From Rhizomys pruinosus (taxonomy: Eukaryota; Chordata; Mammalia; Rodentia; Spalacidae): 64,000 nt of DNA. The stretch covers positions 1,233,977 through 1,297,976 of the forward strand of contig VZQC01013708.1 of the NCBI GenBank assembly GCA_009823505.1, written 5' to 3'. The translations under genes and the position numbers were made by a program. Of the stretch, positions 53,365 through 63,390 are shown piece after piece (the stretch's first letter is position 1; every line of letters starts with the position of its first letter). Under the pieces are notes generated by a model. That model was not told the origin of the DNA and ran no database searches. It worked only from the letters and a program-made list of their open reading frames with translations.

Positions 53365-53728
53365 AAAAGCTAAAATTAAAGTGGCCACCATTTGAGGAAC
53401 ATTGTAGTTTTACACATACACATGCACATACATACAACCAAAATCAGGACAATAAAAATGGACAAATGGTGACTAAAATTTGACTCTCCCTTTCTATCCT
53501 GTAATTAATTCCATCAGGTTCAGTGTCTATGAACAGTGTCTATGCGTCTTCTGAGGGATGACTACCCAGGCAACCTCCCACCTCAAGCCATGCAGTGTCA
53601 TCAACACACCAAAGCAACGCTTAGACACACTTGTCTTACTGAAGGAGGTGCCGTTGGGACTGATGGGACCCAGTTCTGAAGGTCTCAGTGGCAGGCCCAG
53701 TGATCCTGTAACTAGCCCTGCTGTGACC
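53365..53728. other. Unique spacer
   Basis: Short ACAC/ATACA run at 53411-53438; otherwise nothing recognised. Confidence 0.5.
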
Positions 53729-53729
53729 C

Positions 53730-54075
53730 TGTCATGGTTGGAATGTGAAGTGTCTTCCACGGGCTCGTGTGTTTGAACACCTGGTCTGCAGTGGGCGGTA
53801 CGGATTTCAGAGGCTATGAAACCTTTGGAATGTAGGACCGTCGAGCAGATGTAGGCCATAAGGAGCAGGCCTTGGGAGTTGTAGCTCAACCCTGCTTCCT
53901 ATCTGTGGCTACAATGTGAACAGCTGCCTCAAATGGATCAGCCGCCAGTGGAGCTGATCCAGCTTCTGGGTGTTCCCCTCCATGAGGGACTAACCCTCTG
54001 AACCACAAGCCAAAGTCACTCCTTCCTCTCCTACGCTGCTGCTTCTGTCAGGTCTTCGGTCAGTGACAAGGGTTG
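53730..54075 (+). mobile_element. ERVL-MaLR-like LTR relic
   Basis: 'ggaatgtgaagtgtcttcca', 'ctcgtgtgtttgaacacctg', 'ggctatgaaacctttggaat', 'cctcaaatggatcagccgcc', 'aaccacaagccaaagtcact', 'cttctgtcaggtcttcggtc' in the order expected for this LTR class. No internal region. Confidence 0.65.
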
Positions 54076-54905
54076 CAATCAGAGCACACCCCGTGAGATG
54101 GTCTGCAGGACCTGGTACACCAGCCTTCTTCCTCTTTGGGTGTTTTCCTACTGAAGGAACACCACCAGTTTGAATTGGGGTCTCATTTCCATGCCTGGGG
54201 CCCTTTTTACATACATGATCTTCAAAACCATATTCAGTCAGCATGGCCCGATTCAATTTGACACACATGGACACATACTCAGCTCTGTCTCACCGTGAGA
54301 AAGAAGGATATCTGGAAGTTACACAGACACTCCCCCTCCCTGGCCTCACTGAGGATCAAGCCTTCCTTATCCTCCAAGATAAACAAGTTTTTGTAACCTG
54401 TTTATAGCACAGGTGCCATTTTGGTGGGAACCAGCCTTGTAACAGGGCTTTTGTTGAAGGAGAGACAATTGAGTAAGAGATCTGGTCACCTGTTCTGGGG
54501 TGAATAGTGGAGAGGCGCTGGAGCCACGGAGGCAGTGCCTAGGAACGTGAAGCCACACCAAGGGCTGAGTCTACATGCCCAGTAAGTGGACAATCACAGA
54601 GTCACACCTTTCATGGAGATGGGGAACTGGTTTGCAAGGGGGAGTCACCTCAGGAGGAATTCCCCCAGGGCTGGGCACGAGGTCCCTATGAAACAAGAGC
54701 ACCTCTGTCTCCCGTTGAGTAGATCACCATCCTTCCAACTTCAGTACAAATTGCTCCCTTCCCCACACCATCCCAGACTTACAAGCTGCATCAAGAACCA
54801 GAGAGGAAGGAGGAAAAACTTGCACTGCTCTGGGGCCAGGGGAGGACACTGCAGGGGACTCCAAGCCAGAGCAGAGTAGATGGTGTCTTTCTCTATCTCC
54901 CTTTC
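54076..54905. other. Unique spacer
   Basis: No repeat or gene recognised. Confidence 0.5.
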
Positions 54906-54907
54906 AT

Positions 54908-54980
54908 TTCTGGGCTGGGAGCAGAACACAGGGCCTCATGCATGCTAGGCAAGAGCTCTAGTCCTGAGCTGCAGCCCTCG
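54908..54980 (-). mobile_element. ID/RSINE head fragment
   Basis: 'gggctgggagcagaacacag' 'ggcctcatgcatgctaggca' 'agagctctagtcctgagctg' is the reverse of an ID-type tRNA head. Confidence 0.72.
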
Positions 54981-54985
54981 CCCAC

Positions 54986-55002
54986 AGCAGCAGCAGCAGC
55001 AG
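54986..55002 (+). repeat. Short (CAG)5 run
   Basis: Five CAG triplets, below the length normally prone to instability. Confidence 0.9.
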
Positions 55003-55043
55003 GATTAATACATGACAATTTCACTACTAATTTGTTAAGATCT

Positions 55044-55289
55044 TTTTTTTAAATTTTTATTTATTTTTCTCTATGTGTATGAATGTACTGTCTGCATGCA
55101 GGTCTGTGCACCCGTGTCGTGCAATGCTGCGGAGGTCAGAAGAGGGTGTCGGATTCCCCTGGAACTGGAGTTCTCCTGGAATTGGAGTTTCAGACAGTTC
55201 TCAGCCACCATGTAGGTGCTGGGGATCAAACCTGGGTCCTCTGCAAGAGCACTTGGCACTCTTAACCGCTAGGCCATCTGTCCAGCCCC
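55044..55289 (-). mobile_element. B2-type SINE, duplicated-block subfamily, with TSD
   Basis: T-rich tail, duplicated 'ctggaactggagtt'/'ctggaattggagtt' block, 5' end 'ggccatctgtccagcccc'. Perfect 15-bp duplication aatttgttaagatct at 55029-55043 and 55290-55304. Confidence 0.97.
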
Positions 55290-55319
55290 AATTTGTTAAG
55301 ATCTAAAGAAGTTAATGTC

Positions 55320-55481
55320 AGCCAGGCATGGTGGTACATGCCTATAATCCCAGCATGGGGCCAGGGGGCGAGGGGGGTAGAGGCAGATGGATCTCTGTGA
55401 GTTCAAGGCCAGCCTGATCTACATAGTGAGTTCCAGGACAGCTGGGGCTACAGGGAGACCCTGTCTCAAAAAGACCAAAAA
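55320..55481 (+). mobile_element. B1-type SINE with TSD
   Basis: 'agccaggcatggtggtacat', full body, 'gagaccctgtctcaaaaag'. Perfect 15-bp duplication aaagaagttaatgtc at 55305-55319 and 55482-55496, immediately next to the preceding B2 duplication. A G-rich insertion ('gggggcgaggggggt') sits in the left arm. Confidence 0.95.
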
Positions 55482-55718
55482 AAAGAAGTTAATGTCCTCC
55501 CCAAAACCTCAGGGGTTCTCACACCCTGAGACCCTGTTTTGATTACAGCGGCCTCCCACCCCAGGAATAAGCAGTGCTGGGCTTTAAACTTTCATTTGTT
55601 TACAGATGAAAGGAGCCTCCGTACAGCCTGTAGCTCCACCGTCTGGTCTGGGGTCTCTAGCCTGGAGACTCGAACTGGAAGAGGCAATGGCTTAGCTCAT
55701 TTTCCTCAGAGCAAGCAG

Positions 55719-58700
55719 TCCCGGGTACCTTCCCTCCTCTCCACAGTGTGTCCTCTGCACCTGTCACAGCCCCGGGTACCTTCCCCTCCTCTCCACAGTG
55801 TGTCCTCTGCGCCTGTCACAGCCCCGGGTACCTCCCTCCTCTCCACAGTGTGTCCTCTGCGCCTGTCACAGCCCCGGGTACCTTCCCTCCTCTCCACAGT
55901 GTGTCCTCTGCGCCTGTCACAGCCCCGGGTACCTTCCCTCCTCTCCACAGTGTGTCCTCTGCGCCTGTCACAGCCCCGGGTACCTTCCCTCCTCTCCACA
56001 GTGTGTCCTCTGCGCCTGTCACAGCCCCGGGTACCTTCCCTCCTCTCCACAGAGTGTCCTCTGCGCCTGTCACAGCCCCGGGTACCTTCCCTCCTCTCCA
56101 CAGAGTGTCCTCTGCGCCTGTCACAGCCCCGGGTACCTTCCCTCCTCTCCACAGAGTGTCCTCTGCGCCTGTCACAGCCCCGGGTACCTTCCCTCCTCTC
56201 CACAGAGTGTCCTCTGCGCCTGTCACAGCCCCGGGTACCTTCCCTCCTCTCCACAGAGTGTCCTCTGCGCCTGTCACAGCCCCGGGTACCTTCCCTCCTC
56301 TCCACAGAGTGTCCTCTGCGCCTGTCACAGCCCCGGGTACCTTCCCTCCTCTCCACAGAGTGTCCTCTGCGCCTGTCACAGCCCCGGGTACCTTCCCTCC
56401 TCTCCACAGTGTGTCCTCTGCGCCTGTCACAGCCCCGGGTACCTTCCCTCCTCTCCACAGAGTGTCCTCTGCGCCTGTCACAGCCCCGGGTACCTTCCCT
56501 CCTCTCCACAGAGTGTCCTCTGCGCCTGTCACAGCCCCGGGTACCTTCCCTCCTCTCCACAGAGTGTCCTCTGCGCCTGTCACAGCCCCGGGTACCTTCC
56601 CTCCTCTCCACAGAGTGTCCTCTGCGCCTGTCACAGCCCCGGGTACCTTCCCTCCTCTCCACAGAGTGTCCTCTGCGCCTGTCACAGCCCCGGGTACCTT
56701 CCCTCCTCTCCACAGAGTGTCCTCTGCGCCTGTCACAGCCCCGGGTACCTTCCCTCCTCTCCACAGAGTGTCCTCTGCGCCTGTCACAGCCCCGGGTACC
56801 TTCCCTCCTCTCCACAGTGTGTCCTCTGCGCCTGTCACAGCCCCGGGTACCTTCCCTCCTCTCCACAGAGTGTCCTCTGCGCCTGTCACAGCCCCGGGTA
56901 CCTTCCCTCCTCTCCACAGAGTGTCCTCTGCGCCTGTCACAGCCCCGGGTACCTTCCCTCCTCTCCACAGAGTGTCCTCTGCGCCTGTCACAGCCCCGGG
57001 TACCTTCCCTCCTCTCCACAGAGTGTCCTCTGCGCCTGTCACAGCCCCGGGTACCTTCCCTCCTCTCCACAGAGTGTCCTCTGCGCCTGTCACAGCCCCG
57101 GGTACCTTCCCTCCTCTCCACAGAGTGTCCTCTGCGCCTGTCACAGCCCCGGGTACCTTCCCTCCTCTCCACAGAGTGTCCTCTGCGCCTGTCACAGCCC
57201 CGGGTACCTTCCCTCCTCTCCACAGTGTGTCCTCTGCGCCTGTCACAGCCCCGGGTACCTTCCCTCCTCTCCACAGAGTGTCCTCTGCGCCTGTCACAGC
57301 CCCGGGTACCTTCCCTCCTCTCCACAGAGTGTCCTCTGCGCCTGTCACAGCCCCGGGTACCTTCCCTCCTCTCCACAGAGTGTCCTCTGCGCCTGTCACA
57401 GCCCCGGGTACCTTCCCTCCTCTCCACAGAGTGTCCTCTGCGCCTGTCACAGCCCCGGGTACCTTCCCTCCTCTCCACAGAGTGTCCTCTGCGCCTGTCA
57501 CAGCCCCGGGTACCTTCCCTCCTCTCCACAGAGTGTCCTCTGCGCCTGTCACAGCCCCGGGTACCTTCCCTCCTCTCCACAGAGTGTCCTCTGCGCCTGT
57601 CACAGCCCCGGGTACCTTCCCTCCTCTCCACAGTGTGTCCTCTGCGCCTGTCACAGCCCCGGGTACCTTCCCTCCTCTCCACAGAGTGTCCTCTGCGCCT
57701 GTCACAGCCCCGGGTACCTTCCCTCCTCTCCACAGAGTGTCCTCTGCGCCTGTCACAGCCCCGGGTACCTTCCCTCCTCTCCACAGAGTGTCCTCTGCGC
57801 CTGTCACAGCCCCGGGTACCTTCCCTCCTCTCCACAGAGTGTCCTCTGCGCCTGTCACAGCCCCGGGTACCTTCCCTCCTCTCCACAGAGTGTCCTCTGC
57901 GCCTGTCACAGCCCCGGGTACCTTCCCTCCTCTCCACAGAGTGTCCTCTGCGCCTGTCACAGCCCCGGGTACCTTCCCTCCTCTCCACAGAGTGTCCTCT
58001 GCGCCTGTCACAGCCCCGGGTACCTTCCCTCCTCTCCACAGTGTGTCCTCTGCGCCTGTCACAGCCCCGGGTACCTTCCCTCCTCTCCACAGAGTGTCCT
58101 CTGCGCCTGTCACAGCCCCGGGTACCTTCCCTCCTCTCCACAGAGTGTCCTCTGCGCCTGTCACAGCCCCGGGTACCTTCCCTCCTCTCCACAGAGTGTC
58201 CTCTGCGCCTGTCACAGCCCCGGGTACCTTCCCTCCTCTCCACAGAGTGTCCTCTGCGCCTGTCACAGCCCCGGGTACCTTCCCTCCTCTCCACAGAGTG
58301 TCCTCTGCGCCTGTCACAGCCCCGGGTACCTTCCCTCCTCTCCACAGAGTGTCCTCTGCGCCTGTCACAGCCCCGGGTACCTTCCCTCCTCTCCACAGAG
58401 TGTCCTCTGCGCCTGTCACAGCCCCGGGTACCTTCCCTCCTCTCCACAGTGTGTCCTCTGCGCCTGTCACAGCCCCGGGTACCTTCCCTCCTCTCCACAG
58501 AGTGTCCTCTGCGCCTGTCACAGCCCCGGGTACCTTCCCTCCTCTCCACAGAGTGTCCTCTGCGCCTGTCACAGCCCCGGGTACCTTCCCTCCTCTCCAC
58601 AGAGTGTCCTCTGCGCCTGTCACAGCCCCGGGTACCTTCCCTCCTCTCCACAGAGTGTCCTCTGCGCCTGTCACAGCCCCGGGTACCTTCCCTCCTCTCC

Positions 58701-60783
58701 ACAGAGTGTCCTCTGCGCCTGTCACAGCCCCGGGTACCTTCCCTCCTCTCCACAGAGTGTCCTCTGCGCCTGTCACAGCCCCGGGTACCTTCCCTCCTCT
58801 CCACAGAGTGTCCTCTGCGCCTGTCACAGCCCCGGGTACCTTCCCTCCTCTCCACAGTGTGTCCTCTGCGCCTGTCACAGCCCCGGGTACCTTCCCTCCT
58901 CTCCACAGAGTGTCCTCTGCGCCTGTCACAGCCCCGGGTACCTTCCCTCCTCTCCACAGAGTGTCCTCTGCGCCTGTCACAGCCCCGGGTACCTTCCCTC
59001 CTCTCCACAGAGTGTCCTCTGCGCCTGTCACAGCCCCGGGTACCTTCCCTCCTCTCCACAGAGTGTCCTCTGCGCCTGTCACAGCCCCGGGTACCTTCCC
59101 TCCTCTCCACAGAGTGTCCTCTGCGCCTGTCACAGCCCCGGGTACCTTCCCTCCTCTCCACAGAGTGTCCTCTGCGCCTGTCACAGCCCCGGGTACCTTC
59201 CCTCCTCTCCACAGAGTGTCCTCTGCGCCTGTCACAGCCCCGGGTACCTTCCCTCCTCTCCACAGTGTGTCCTCTGCGCCTGTCACAGCCCCGGGTACCT
59301 TCCCTCCTCTCCACAGAGTGTCCTCTGCGCCTGTCACAGCCCCGGGTACCTTCCCTCCTCTCCACAGAGTGTCCTCTGCGCCTGTCACAGCCCCGGGTAC
59401 CTTCCCTCCTCTCCACAGAGTGTCCTCTGCGCCTGTCACAGCCCCGGGTACCTTCCCTCCTCTCCACAGAGTGTCCTCTGCGCCTGTCACAGCCCCGGGT
59501 ACCTTCCCTCCTCTCCACAGAGTGTCCTCTGCGCCTGTCACAGCCCCGGGTACCTTCCCTCCTCTCCACAGAGTGTCCTCTGCGCCTGTCACAGCCCCGG
59601 GTACCTTCCCTCCTCTCCACAGAGTGTCCTCTGCGCCTGTCACAGCCCCGGGTACCTTCCCTCCTCTCCACAGTGTGTCCTCTGCGCCTGTCACAGCCCC
59701 GGGTACCTTCCCTCCTCTCCACAGAGTGTCCTCTGCGCCTGTCACAGCCCCGGGTACCTTCCCTCCTCTCCACAGAGTGTCCTCTGCGCCTGTCACAGCC
59801 CCGGGTACCTTCCCTCCTCTCCACAGAGTGTCCTCTGCGCCTGTCACAGCCCCGGGTACCTTCCCTCCTCTCCACAGAGTGTCCTCTGCGCCTGTCACAG
59901 CCCCGGGTACCTTCCCTCCTCTCCACAGAGTGTCCTCTGCGCCTGTCACAGCCCCGGGTACCTTCCCTCCTCTCCACAGAGTGTCCTCTGCGCCTGTCAC
60001 AGCCCCGGGTACCTTCCCTCCTCTCCACAGAGTGTCCTCTGCGCCTGTCACAGCCCCGGGTACCTTCCCTCCTCTCCACAGTGTGTCCTCTGCGCCTGTC
60101 ACAGCCCCGGGTACCTTCCCTCCTCTCCACAGAGTGTCCTCTGCGCCTGTCACAGCCCCGGGTACCTTCCCTCCTCTCCACAGAGTGTCCTCTGCGCCTG
60201 TCACAGCCCCGGGTACCTTCCCTCCTCTCCACAGAGTGTCCTCTGCGCCTGTCACAGCCCCGGGTACCTTCCCTCCTCTCCACAGAGTGTCCTCTGCGCC
60301 TGTCACAGCCCCGGGTACCTTCCCTCCTCTCCACAGAGTGTCCTCTGCGCCTGTCACAGCCCCGGGTACCTTCCCTCCTCTCCACAGAGTGTCCTCTGCG
60401 CCTGTCACAGCCCCGGGTACCTTCCCTCCTCTCCACAGAGTGTCCTCTGCGCCTGTCACAGCCCCGGGTACCTTCCCTCCTCTCCACAGTGTGTCCTCTG
60501 CGCCTGTCACAGCCCCGGGTACCTTCCCTCCTCTCCACAGAGTGTCCTCTGCGCCTGTCACAGCCCCGGGTACCTTCCCTCCTCTCCACAGAGTGTCCTC
60601 TGCGCCTGTCACAGCCCCGGGTACCTTCCCTCCTCTCCACAGAGTGTCCTCTGCGCCTGTCACAGCCCCGGGTACCTTCCCTCCTCTCCACAGAGTGTCC
60701 TCTGCGCCTGTCACAGCCCCGGGTACCTTCCCTCCTCTCCACAGAGTGTCCTCTGCGCCTGTCACAGCCCCGGGTACCTTCCC
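55719..60783. repeat. 51-bp minisatellite, about 99 units, with 408-bp higher-order period
   Basis: The unit is 51 bp: CCTTCCCTCCTCTCCACAG, then (A/T)GTGTCCTCTGCGCCTGTC, then ACAGCCCCGGGTA. Early units vary (CACCTG, an extra C, a missing T). From about 56002 a T version (CACAGTGTG) recurs every eighth unit at 56002, 56410, 56818 and so on to 60490, with A versions between. All three plus frames and two minus frames are open through the array. CTCTCCACAG also looks like a splice acceptor in each unit. It ends at an N at 60784. Confidence 0.99.
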
Positions 60784-60784
60784 N
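60784..60784. other. Ambiguous base (N) at array edge
   Basis: Single N between the last partial 51-bp unit (ending CTTCCC) and a CA-rich microsatellite. It probably marks a join or unresolved position in the assembly. Confidence 0.95.
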
Positions 60785-60826
60785 CACACACCACACACAC
60801 ACACCACACACACACACACCACACAG
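60785..60826. repeat. (CA)n microsatellite, interrupted
   Basis: CACACACC and CACACA words directly after the N. Confidence 0.93.
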
Positions 60827-61684
60827 GGCAGATTCCGCAAGCTGAAGGATCGGGATGACACCACACCGTGTCCTGGAAGGCCTTGCCGCAGCAGAGAAGA
60901 GCAGCTGCGTCCCCTGAGCAGGCTCCGAGTCGCGGCCCCTCCTGCAGGAGGCACTGACTGGGATTTACATAACAGCCCTCTTGACATGCATGGGGACCTG
61001 GGAAAGAAGTCCTTTCCTGGGCCTCTGAAGTCATCGGAAGCCATCAGTAAGTCAGCGTGTTAGTCATGCACGGAAGCTTTGAAACAGCTGAGGGAGTTTG
61101 TTTCCACTTCCCTTAGACGATGAGGTGCATGTGTAAACAGGGCCTGAAAGAGCCCTTGTTCCCAGTGTTCTGTGCACCCCATCTCCCAGCTCGACTTCCC
61201 CTTGCAAGCTGCCAGCACCCAGGGCTCTCCAGTTGCAGTTGCGTGTCCTTACGGTATGAAATGGCCCTGGGGACTGAAGCCCGAGCAGGAAGCTCCTGTT
61301 AAATCTGGAAGACTGACCCTAGGCCTGGATGCAGGTTATTTTTACAACAGCCTCTGACCCCTGACACCCTGCCAGCTCCTGTTACGTAGCTCCCCTCGCC
61401 CCCACACACTGCTACCACCTGTGGCCTTTCTGTCACTGTCAGCCACTGGGTGTCTGGTGTCCTTCCTTCAGGGCCCCCTGTCCCTCAGTCGCTGGAGTAA
61501 GCTGGGTCTGTTAGGAAGGGACATCCTTTCAACCTATGTTGAACCTTCAGAGTGGACAGGGGTAGGAATCCGGAAAAGTCCCCAGGGTTCCTCCCAGAAA
61601 CTCTGGAGTGATGCCTTCCAGAAAAACACAAATAACAACAGCAACAACAAAACACAAAACAGAAACAACTGTGTCAAGCATTTT
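60827..61684. other. Unique spacer
   Basis: AACAACAGCAACAAC-type AAC triplets lie at 61630-61650. No gene is supported although the plus-frame read-through from the 51-bp array enters this stretch. Confidence 0.5.
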
Positions 61685-61716
61685 GGACAGCTGCCTCTAT
61701 GCCTCAGTTTCCCCAT
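61685..61716 (+). mobile_element. MIR core fragment
   Basis: 'ctctatgcctcagtttcccc' matches the most conserved MIR segment; too short for certainty. Confidence 0.4.
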
Positions 61717-61737
61717 TCAGCATTTCAGAAATTGTTA

Positions 61738-62005
61738 GCAGCTGAAATATGTCTCTATCAAATTCCCATGTTGAGGTCATGACCTAGCACTTAGGAGAAG
61801 GTCTATGCTTGCAGACAGGGTCTTCGACTAGATGATTAAGTAAAAATGAGGTTGTTAGGGAGCTCCACAGTCCACTGTGAATGTGGCTGGAAGCCTTATG
61901 AAGAGATTAGGACCAGGGATGTGACTCAGCTCTAGGGTCCATCCCAGCAGAGAGAAAAAAAGACTCTAGGCAGACACAGAGAGCTGTCCATGTGAAGTCT
62001 CAGGG
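61738..62005 (+). mobile_element. MaLR-like LTR relic
   Basis: 'ctgaaatatgtctctatcaa', 'ttcccatgttgaggtcatga', 'ggtctatgcttgcagacagg', 'gctggaagccttatgaagag' follow the layout of ancient mammalian MaLR LTRs. Old and diverged. Confidence 0.5.
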
Positions 62006-62039
62006 AAGAGGTGGTGCCAAGAAGAAAGGCCTCAGAGGA

Positions 62040-62200
62040 AGCCAAACTCTCTGCAGCTAGTGAGATGGCCCAGCAGATAGAGGTGCTTCAATCCCAGGGA
62101 CCCATGGTGGAAGCTGTGCGTGGAAGTTGTCCTCCCACCTCTGCATGTGTACTGTGCTGCACTCCAGCCACACCCACAGTAGTAATAAATCAAATTAAAA
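62040..62200 (+). mobile_element. tRNA-type SINE fragment
   Basis: 'ctagtgagatggcccagcag', 'aatcccagggacccatggtg', 'aagttgtcctcccacctctg' and an AATAAATC tail point to the B4-head class with a short middle. Confidence 0.6.
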
Positions 62201-62239
62201 TTACAAAAAAGGAAACCATACCTTTATGGAAATAAAGCA

Positions 62240-62475
62240 TGGAAGGCTTTACTCCCCCTCAGGCTCCTCGTTGTGGGAACTGTGGAACACTGTAAGCATG
62301 TGGCCTAGCTGGCGGCTGGAGAGCCTCAGGCGGGGGACTAGAGGCTGCTTTGATTCCAGTCCTGCCCTCTGATTCCTGATCTACCAAGAAACAACACAAC
62401 CTCCTCGAAGTCCTGCCACTGAGGAATGGTGCCAAATGCCTCCTCCCCTGCTGGGCTGTACCCCTTAAACAGTGA
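62240..62475 (+). mobile_element. LTR relic, left part (split by B1)
   Basis: Ends 'ggctgtaccccttaaacagt' 'gagtcaa', the LTR motif 'gactgta.cc...aa..gtgagccaa', then breaks at the B1. It resumes at 62646. Confidence 0.5.
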
Positions 62476-62477
62476 GT

Positions 62478-62645
62478 CAACCGGGCGTGGTGGTGCACGC
62501 CTTTAATCCCAGAACTTGGGAGGCAGAGGCAGGCAGATCTCTGTGAGTTCAAGGCCAGCCTGGTCTACATAGCAAGCTCCAGGCAAGCTAGGACTAAAGG
62601 GAAACCCTATCTCAAAAAGGCCAAACAACAAAAACAAAAACAAAA
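62478..62645 (+). mobile_element. B1-type SINE inserted in LTR
   Basis: 'ccgggcgtggtggtgcacgc', 'ctttaatcccagaacttggg', full body, then an (AAAAC)n-type tail. It interrupts the 'gtgagtcaa...taaacctcttcc' motif of the LTR. Confidence 0.93.
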
Positions 62646-62735
62646 CTAAACCTCTTCCATGTAAAATTGCCTCTGTCAGATATTTGGTGACAGCAATGAG
62701 AAAGTCACGAATACACCTGTTTACCCTCTCATCTT
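62646..62735 (+). mobile_element. LTR relic, right part
   Basis: 'taaacctcttccatgtaaaa', 'tgcctctgtcagatatttgg', 'gacagcaatgagaaagtcac' match the 3' end of the MaLR-like LTRs at 37.9 and 54.0 kb. Confidence 0.6.
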
Positions 62736-62759
62736 GGCTCTGAGACAATCCTGATTTTT

Positions 62760-62973
62760 TTTATTTATTTTTTATGTGTATGAGTATACTGTCTGCGTGT
62801 AGGTTTGTGCACCCATGTTGTGCAATGCCGCAGAGGTCAGAAGAGGGCACCGGATTCCCCTGGAACTGGAGTTAAAGATGGTTCTTAGCTGCCATGTGGG
62901 TGCTGGGAATCGAACCCAGGTCCTCTGCAAGAGGAGTCGGTGCTCTTAACTGCTGAGCCATCTCTCTAGCTCA
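62760..62973 (-). mobile_element. B2-type SINE with perfect TSD
   Basis: T-rich tail, 'ttcccctggaactggagtta', 'gggtgctgggaatcgaaccc', 5' end 'gagccatctctctagct'. Perfect 17-bp duplication agacaatcctgattttt at 62743-62759 and 62974-62990. Single-copy block, so it does not belong to the duplicated subfamily. Confidence 0.97.
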
Positions 62974-62990
62974 AGACAATCCTGATTTTT

Positions 62991-63390
62991 AAGTCAGTGT
63001 GTGGTGCCTTGTCACAACAGTTCTGGCAGACTAAGTCAACTCTCTGAAGAAAGCTACACCCTGGGACCCCAACACTAACCACAGTGCCCATGGCTCAAAG
63101 CTCAAATGCTCACCTTAACTTCAAGCACTTGAAATTTTTGTTGAAGAACCCAGCCTTGGCTTTTTTTTTTGGGGGGGGGGTGGTAGGTAAGGCTTCAGTG
63201 CACATGGGCTTGAAAAATATAGCATACTGGGGATTTCCCAAGACCACCTGAAGCACAGGAGTGTCCAAGTGTATTCTTTGGATAACATTCAGAACAGAAA
63301 TGGAAAAGTGAGTTAGACTTCCATTAGAAAGCCTAAAGATTAGACAAGTCGACACTCCATAAGCAAAGAGAAAAGAAGAAAAACAAATCA
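62991..63390. other. Unique spacer, possibly L1 5' UTR in its right part
   Basis: A T9-G10 run sits at 63161-63180. From about 63340 the A-rich text ('caatcaaacaaacaatgaag') could be L1 5' UTR; the L1 5' boundary is not resolvable. Confidence 0.4.

Noticed and set aside
55539..61063. Overlapping reading frames of 1,686-1,771 codons on plus and 1,703-1,742 on minus
   Set aside because: They exist only because the 51-bp unit is a multiple of three without stops. They overlap in five frames, are pure 17-residue repetition and cross an N, with no domain at either end.
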